DNA from: Psilocybe azurescens | Taxonomy: Eukaryota; Basidiomycota; Agaricomycetes; Agaricales; Agrocybaceae | Assembly (NCBI GenBank): GCA_023853785.1 | Contig: JAJIRX010000160.1 | Location: 1-64,000, forward strand | Length of the DNA: 64,000 nt | Direction: 5' to 3' | In this document: one piece after another, positions 58,174 to 64,000 of the stretch | Numbering within the stretch: the first letter of the stretch is position 1 | Layout of the letters: each line of letters opens with the position of its first letter | Translations under genes and position numbers: made by a program | Notes under the pieces: generated by a model | The model's input: the letters and a program-made list of their open reading frames with translations, nothing else | What the model was told of the DNA's origin: nothing | Database searches by the model: none

Positions 58174-59624
58174 ATGACGATTCACTCGGTCAACACACCA
58201 ATGACGCTGCCATTGTTCTCCATGCAAGGCAAGGTAAGAAAATTGTGTCTATTTCCATTTACAGAGGAATTCAGCCATCATCTCAAGGTCTGTATGGTAA
58301 CAGGCGCAGCAAGAGGCTTGGGACTAGAGTTCTGCCGGGCATTTGTTCAATCGTACGAAAACTTTTCTTTACTTCTCGTTATTCCAGACTGATCAGGATA
58401 CCATGTTTCAAGGGGCTGTACAAGTCTGGCAATCTTGGATCTTAAGGAATCTGACAGTAAAAGAGCTACTGTCGAGCTTGCTCAGTTCGCAACAGGTTTG
58501 ACCAACCAGATATTTTCTTGTCGGGTTATATATAGGCTGACAAACCGTAACCTCAGAAATCTGTGGTCTGCAGTCTGAAGATCTCAAATTTATAGGAATC
58601 GAATGTGATGTATCTTCAGAGCTTTCGGTCCAGGAAGCCTTTGCGACAATATTCAATATCTTTGGACGTATCGATGCTGTAGTCGCCTCAGCCGGTATTG
58701 TTTTGATGCCATATGCCTTCTCGACACCTTAGGCTCATATACAACTCTTTCAGGCATCGTTGAAACATATTCCGCACTCGAGTACGTGTGCTTCACGGTT
58801 TATTTTGTCAACTTTATTGACCACCACTAGCTATCCTGCCGATCGAGTCAAACGTCTCTTTGACATCAATGTTCACGGTGTATTCTATACAGCTCGCGAG
58901 GCTGCGCGTCTGATGATTCCACAAGGAGGTGGTTCCATCATCCTGATTTCCAGCATGAGTGCCAATGTACGTGTGTCTCAGTGGTTTGGTAGCTAAATTT
59001 TTGTTTATGTTAAAACTCTCAGATTGTAAACGTGCCACAGGTCGGTGATAGTCATTTACATGAGTTCACCTGTGACGGATGTTTTCTAGCTCCAAACCCC
59101 GTATAACGCATCCAAAGCTGCCGTCAAACACATGGCAGCCAGCCTGGCCGTAGAATGGGCCAAGGACGGTGTTCGTGTCAACGCATTGAGGTATGGTCCT
59201 ATTCCTCTCGGTGCAGGTTCTTGAACTTTTATTTACACTTGATCCTTTAGCCCAGGCTATATGGCGACAAAGCTAACCAAGACGATCTTGGAGAAGGATA
59301 GTGAACTAAAGGTACGCAATATCCCTCGATTGCTATCTAAACAGATTATCAATACATAGCATTATGAAAGGCTACTTGGGAAAGGCTGACACCAATGGGA
59401 CGAGCAAGTCGTTCGATTCTTTCGTTCTTTACTGTTGACTGAAGGATCTTTCATCGTATAGCTGGGAGAACCTGAGGACCTGTCGGTAGGTGAATTTGGA
59501 CACCAAAAATATCGTGTATTTCATCATTTCTTTTTAGGGAGCAATCGTTTTCCTGGCCAGCGACGCCTCCAAGTTCATGACTGGGTCCGAGATTCGGGTA
59601 GATGGGGGCTATTGTACAATCTAA
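58174..59624 (+). CDS. Short-chain dehydrogenase/reductase (classical SDR)
   Basis: An NAD(P)-dependent oxidoreductase. Start MTIHSVNTPMTLPLFSM. The cofactor motif is VTGAARGLGLEF (TGxxxGxG), followed by IECDVSS and an ASAGI block (the NAG equivalent). FDINVHGVFYTAREAARLM precedes the catalytic Ser segment GSIILISSMSA. YNASKAAVKHMAASLAVEWA carries the YxxxK pair, and VNALSPGYM follows. The protein ends GSEIRVDGGYCTI, the usual SDR C-terminus. About eight short introns are present. Layout matches fungal sorbose-reductase and polyol-dehydrogenase-like SDRs, but the substrate cannot be named with confidence. The cofactor preference is also unclear. Confidence 0.93.
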
Positions 59625-59832
59625 CGATGAATTTCGAGTAATGCCATACTCTCAAATGGACTACTTCTGTTAGTAGTGTTATTATCACGACCGAACATTG
59701 TACTTTAGACCCGTAATATTGTATGTATGCACATGTAACTGATCTTCCCACTGGAAGTTACCCCTAACTAAACTTTATGTATCATTCAATTACATACTAT
59801 GTAGGAAGTCAGTCTCTTGTCTCTTGACCATC

Positions 59833-61241
59833 ATGAGCAATGTTGGTACCCAGCTACCTCATGCCCTCGGCGCTAAACCTCCTTCTGTCTATGAATTTCC
59901 GAAGAGGAAACGTTGGGCCGACCTACTAGTAACAGAACTTGTCGATAATATCGTTTTTGTGTTGTCACCGTCATGCAAAATTTGGTTTTGTGGTGCAGCC
60001 GTAACAGAGATCCTGGGTTGGAAGGAAAACGAACTAGTCGACTGCGACTTTATGGACTTGATTGATTGTATGCTCCAAATTATCGTCTAGTATTGCTGGT
60101 ACTCACGGGACGACGTTGCAGCAACTGATCAAGTACGCTTCACCGAAGCGTTCCAACTTGCCATGCAGGACAACATCGAGTTCAACTTATCTATCAAGTT
60201 GAAGAGTAGTGATGCTTCCATACCACAAATAACACCATTGCGATCTAAGGGCATAATCTTTGATATGAAATGCCACCCTTACAGCAGTGTTGAGAAGGAA
60301 ACAGAAACACAATGTCTTGTCGCAATGGCTGTACCGTCGCCTGGCCATAACACGGCAATGTAGGCCGAACGAACCTGCCCTGTCCTCTGTCTTTTTGATC
60401 TTGCCAATTAGGTTGGATACTATCTTTGATTTGCAAGCAAGGCAAAATGTCTTGCTACGTAGAGTTGCAGAGCTTCGAGAGCTGGTGCCTCCGGAGTCTC
60501 CGTCCACAGCACAATCCCCCTCCTCCCAAGCAGCCTCAATGTACGCCACATCGTCATTAAATTCGACAAAAACTTCCGCATATTTCGGGACAACGGCTCA
60601 TAAGTCTGCGGACTCTATGCCAAATGCTTATCTCTTGCCCAACGTATTGTCAAAGTCGCTGGATGGCGGTCTACGAGGCATCGCAGACTCAATTGACTTC
60701 TCTAGTGGGTCGCTTTATGATTCAACGTCGAGGACCCAGGCGAAGACGGCTCAAAGAAGAAAAAGGTAAGCTATTACCCACTGTCCACCGTGGAAGCTGT
60801 ACCTGACTTCCTTTTAGCTGAAAAGGGCACAGAACGCCGAACAATACGTCTGCTTTACATGCGGACGCACCGACTCTCCAGAGTGGAGAAAGGTGAGGAA
60901 ATTTGTTATCTACCTCGCGAGGCACTACTATATACCTGACATGCGATATACTAGGGTCCTCAAGGCCCAAAGACTTTATGCAATGCGTGCGGGCTTCGAT
61001 GGGCGAAGCAAATGCGCAAAGTGGAAGATCCGACAGATAGGACGATTTCCACTAACATCGCGAATGCTTGATGTATACATAACCTTTCACTCGTCTTTGC
61101 TTTACCTGATGTTTTGTCTCCCTTAAGTTAAGCGTGAAAGGATTGGAAGAGGACTTCGAAAGACACACTCAGCCTTGGGTCTTCCCTAGAGGCTTCCCCA
61201 ACAAATCTGAGTCCGCCACAATGATACATCATAGTATATAA
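59833..61241 (+). CDS. White Collar-2 homologue (PAS plus GATA zinc finger)
   Basis: Partner of the blue-light receptor White Collar-1 in the light-responsive transcription complex. Start [14 protein letters not shown] at 59833. A PAS domain reads [34 protein letters not shown] and DFMDLI, then [15 protein letters not shown] Ser-rich linker follows, then one GATA-type finger, [20 protein letters not shown] with [13 protein letters not shown] (C-X2-C-X18-C-X2-C). The last exon gives [14 protein letters not shown] and ends SATMIHHSI. The PAS is not a LOV domain, as expected for WC-2, and WC-1 is not in this window. About six introns are present. Confidence 0.95.
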
Positions 61242-61440
61242 TCTGGTATAGCTCAATGATATAGCCTGTATTTAATAGTTTCTTTGCAACTTGACTCAAC
61301 AGCCTGACACTATTGAAAGTTGTGATGTGTTTGGGTGAAGAGATTCGTGGTTTGAACTTTGATCAGACCCATCCTTGTTTCACCGTACCACACCAAGCGC
61401 AGTAGTCGACTGCTAGTCCTCTGCAGTGTTTCTTAGTACC

Positions 61441-62903
61441 ATGCCCGAAGTCTTTACCTTATCTCAAGCTCCTATCACGTCTCATTCTTTCAGTGCAGAC
61501 CGTTCTCGTTAGTCTATTTCGCACCTGATATCAGAGTCGCCGTTGATCATGTTTTGCAGAAATCGCGGTCAGCTTGAATAGCAATGACGCTCAAATTCTC
61601 ACTCGACAAGGATCTGAATGGGTCCCTACCGTAACCTTGGCCGAGGTATGCACTTATATCCTATTCTATTCGCTCCGTTGACCCTCTTTACTCAGCACGA
61701 CAAACTCATTACCTCGATCGATTGGGCTCCTAACTCGAATCGCATTGTGACATGCTCTCAAGATAGGAACGCATATGTCTGGCAAGAACAACCAGACGCT
61801 GAAACTGGAAAGTTAATCTGGAAACCGACCTTGGTTCTTCTGCGAATCAACAGAGCAGCGACATATGTCAAATGGAGTCCTAAAGAAGACAAATTTGCTG
61901 TGGCCAGCGGTGCGCGGTGAGTTTTTGCCACTGCCTATCTCTCCACTTTCTGGCCCTCAGACACTCATCTGCGTATGTATTTTCCAGAGCTATCGCCATC
62001 TGTTCTTTTGATCCAGAGAACAATTGGTGGGTGTCCAAGCTCCTCAAGAAACCTATCCGATCGACCGTCCTCTCTGTGGATTGGCATCCAAACAACGTTC
62101 TTCTCGCCGCTGGGAGCGCAGATATGAAAGCTCGAGTTTTCTCAGCATATATCAAAGAAGTTGACGATAGGTATTTCATCTCGCAACATCGTCACTGCTT
62201 TTAGCTGTAAGTGATTGTTTAGGCCCTCTCCTACCGTCTGGGGTTCAAAGTTGCCATTCAATACCATTTGCGGTGAATATGCTAGCCCCGCTGGCGGATG
62301 GGTGCATACAGTTGGGTTTTCACCCTCGGGCGACGTTCTTGCCTTCGCAAGTAAGTTTGGACTTTCTTTTCACATTATGTATCGACTAAGCTATCTTACA
62401 GGCCACGACAGCTCGATCAATATAGTATATCCAGGTGGACCGGTCATTCACAATATCAGAATGCCTTCTCTTCCCCTCGTGAGCCTTATATGGACCTCGG
62501 AAGATACCATTGTAGCAGCTGGACACGACTGCCGCCCCTAATCTTCTCTGGATCGGAAGCTGGGTGGCAAGAAGCTGGCACCTTGGACGACGCCACTGGG
62601 CTTAAATCGACAGAATCTCGTTCTGGGTTCAGCGGGAGCAGCAGCGTTGGGCGCCTCAAGACCGGTGCATTCGCGACGTTCCGTGACGCGGATACTCGAG
62701 GACAGACATCTTCGTCATCTACCACTGGAGACACGCTTTTGACGATCCATCAGAACACTATCACCAATGTGAGACCTTACGACTATAGTGGCAGCAACGT
62801 GTCCAGGGTCAGCACGTCTGGTGTGGATGGTATGCTGGTTATCTGGGATGTTGATGCAGTATCGGCGTTGACGGCCCGTGTGGGAGGAGCACATTTGAGG
62901 TAG
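61441..62903 (+). CDS. ARPC1: Arp2/3 complex subunit 1 (ARPC1/Arc40)
   Basis: The WD40 propeller subunit of the Arp2/3 actin-branching complex. Start [18 protein letters not shown]. Repeats read [66 protein letters not shown] and [20 protein letters not shown] Ser-rich insert loop (SSSSVGRL region) precedes the last blades, and the end is [20 protein letters not shown]. About six introns are present. A lost C in the run 62535-62538 breaks [11 protein letters not shown] and is probably a sequence error. The distinctive [20 protein letters not shown] block identifies ARPC1 rather than another WD40 protein. Confidence 0.94.
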
Positions 62904-63122
62904 AAGATATCCTTAATCACTTTAATGCAATATAAGATCGTCGAAGAGAATCCGTTTAACACTCTTGATATGCCGGTGGATATGCAATCAGGATATCCCG
63001 CGTTCTGTCTTGATATGAGAGACAAGCTTTCACCGGACAACCAGAACTTATCGGCGTGCTATGTATGTGACAAGAAATAGGATTAAAGTACAATTAGTGA
63101 TACATGTTGAATGGATGTATCA

Positions 63123-63559
63123 TCAGCGTCTGATGGTCATATCATTAGCATCGCTAAAGCCCTCGCTATGCATTGAAGGATCAGGCTGGTCGTTGATGAC
63201 GCCCCACACAGAAGCCTTGAACTGTCGTGATAGCGTGAAGTGAACGGACGATGATTCCGAGAATAAAAGATTACACACCAGAGTCAACACGAGCCCCATC
63301 TTCTTCTCTAAAATACGCAACTTGGCGAGCATTATTCTGTCAGGCTCTTCATTAAGAAGTCGCGTCTTCTGAGTGACCTTTGCGGGAGATCATCTGCATC
63401 ATAATCCTAGTGATCAGCATGGATGCGACACACCATCCGAACATTTTGAGCCAGTTTTGCATATTCCCAGAGCACGGAAGCTTCCAGAGGAGTTAGGCTC
63501 GGATGTGATTCGTATGGGTTGATGGTGAAGATCTCATTTGATGGTGGTTGGGTGGTCAT
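63123..63559 (-). CDS. DAD3: DASH complex subunit Dad3
   Basis: A small subunit of the ten-protein DASH/Dam1 ring that couples kinetochores to microtubules, a complex found in fungi. Three exons, 63559-63434, 63377-63279 and 63221-63123, all phase 0, give 107 residues. The first exon reads NPYESHPSLTPLEASVLWEYA. The second reads LNEEPDRIMLAKLRILEKKMG. The third reads FKASVWGVINDQPDPS. These blocks match Dad3 (TPLE at the start of helix 1, LRxLExK, FKASVxxx). Yeast Dad3 is 94 residues, so the size fits. Its 3' end faces ARPC1. Confidence 0.88.
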
Positions 63560-64000
63560 TGCAAGGTTGTGAGCACGTCGTTCCAATATCACTTTCCCAC
63601 GACTGCTTTGTGCGGTCCCGACGGCAGATCCCGCCTGATGTAGACCGAGTTTCTCACGGTTATAGACAATAAACACGAATGTCACATGCAAGTCTACATC
63701 GGGGTCACAGCGGCAGGAGATAAATCGCTGCAATTTCAACTTGCTCTTCACTCACTGGTGAACGCGGCGAGAATGCAGCTGGAACTCGAGTCTTGGATGC
63801 CAACAAGGCTAGCTCGGAGATTGGTTGTGCGAGTAGGACGCCAAGTAAGCAAGACCCGTTACTCTTTCCTGTGGACTGTACAATAATGTCACCTCCGCTT
63901 ATTGTTGGAAAAGTGCCATGTTGTACGCAATGCAGAGATCACTAGGCGATCTGATGATGTGGTGGCAATCAGTTGACGCGAGGCGCAAAGACAATAAGAA
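63560..64000. other. Right-hand edge, no gene supported
   Basis: Upstream of DAD3 on the minus strand. The window ends here. One open frame on the plus strand at 63686-63886 shows no recognisable protein, though a gene extending past the window cannot be excluded. Confidence 0.4.

Noticed and set aside
1..64000. CRISPR array, bacterial operon, riboswitch or phage-like system
   Set aside because: No regularly spaced repeats or prokaryotic signals; introns and gene content are plainly fungal.

Overview
This window looks like nuclear DNA from a basidiomycete fungus, most likely a plant-debris-degrading mushroom (Agaricomycetes). The reasons are dense genes on both strands, many 45-70 nt GT-AG introns, a secreted CBM1-GH6 cellobiohydrolase, a White Collar-2 type regulator, a DASH kinetochore subunit, and decayed Ty1/copia and Tc1/mariner elements. 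I assigned products by reading translations and recognising family motifs; no database search was run.

Layout. Positions 1-8600 are a transposon-rich block. It holds three ~317 bp MITE-like elements (two with 8 bp target duplications), a hairpin, and a decayed, 3'-truncated copia element on the minus strand. The copia gag is split by a 360 bp solo LTR (5 bp duplication), and its protease/integrase region is split by a 1.6 kb Tc1/mariner element (TA duplication). A tRNA-Ser(AGA) at 8661-8742 marks the start of gene-dense sequence.

From 8.9 kb on, in order (strand): large membrane protein of unknown function (-), RPA large subunit (-), possible 80-residue ORF (-), indoleamine 2,3-dioxygenase (-), 3-hydroxyisobutyryl-CoA hydrolase (-), tubulin cofactor E (+), SR splicing factor with an SWQDLKD pseudo-RRM (-), NFS1 cysteine desulfurase (-), GH6 cellobiohydrolase (-), NECAP endocytic adaptor (-), COP9 subunit 8-like (+), unknown protein (-), UBLCP1 phosphatase (+), NUDT19-like Nudix hydrolase (+), secreted type-B carboxylesterase (-), CWF19L1/Drn1-like factor (+), class I aminotransferase (-), arginase (+), kinesin with a long coiled coil (+), short-chain dehydrogenase (+), White Collar-2 (+), ARPC1 (+) and DAD3 (-). 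Most are housekeeping genes and do not form a cluster. Loose metabolic links are amino-acid catabolism (IDO, HIBCH, aminotransferase, arginase) and plant-polymer attack (GH6, esterase). Four divergent pairs may share promoters.

An important caveat is that at least ten conserved genes are in frame except for single-base gains or losses, mostly inside homopolymer runs (for example in the arginase GGDHS motif and in NFS1). This looks like residual long-read assembly error, not mass pseudogenisation. Exon limits are approximate unless stated. I found no convincing new multi-gene system; the freshest material is the nested transposon block and some small or unknown ORFs.
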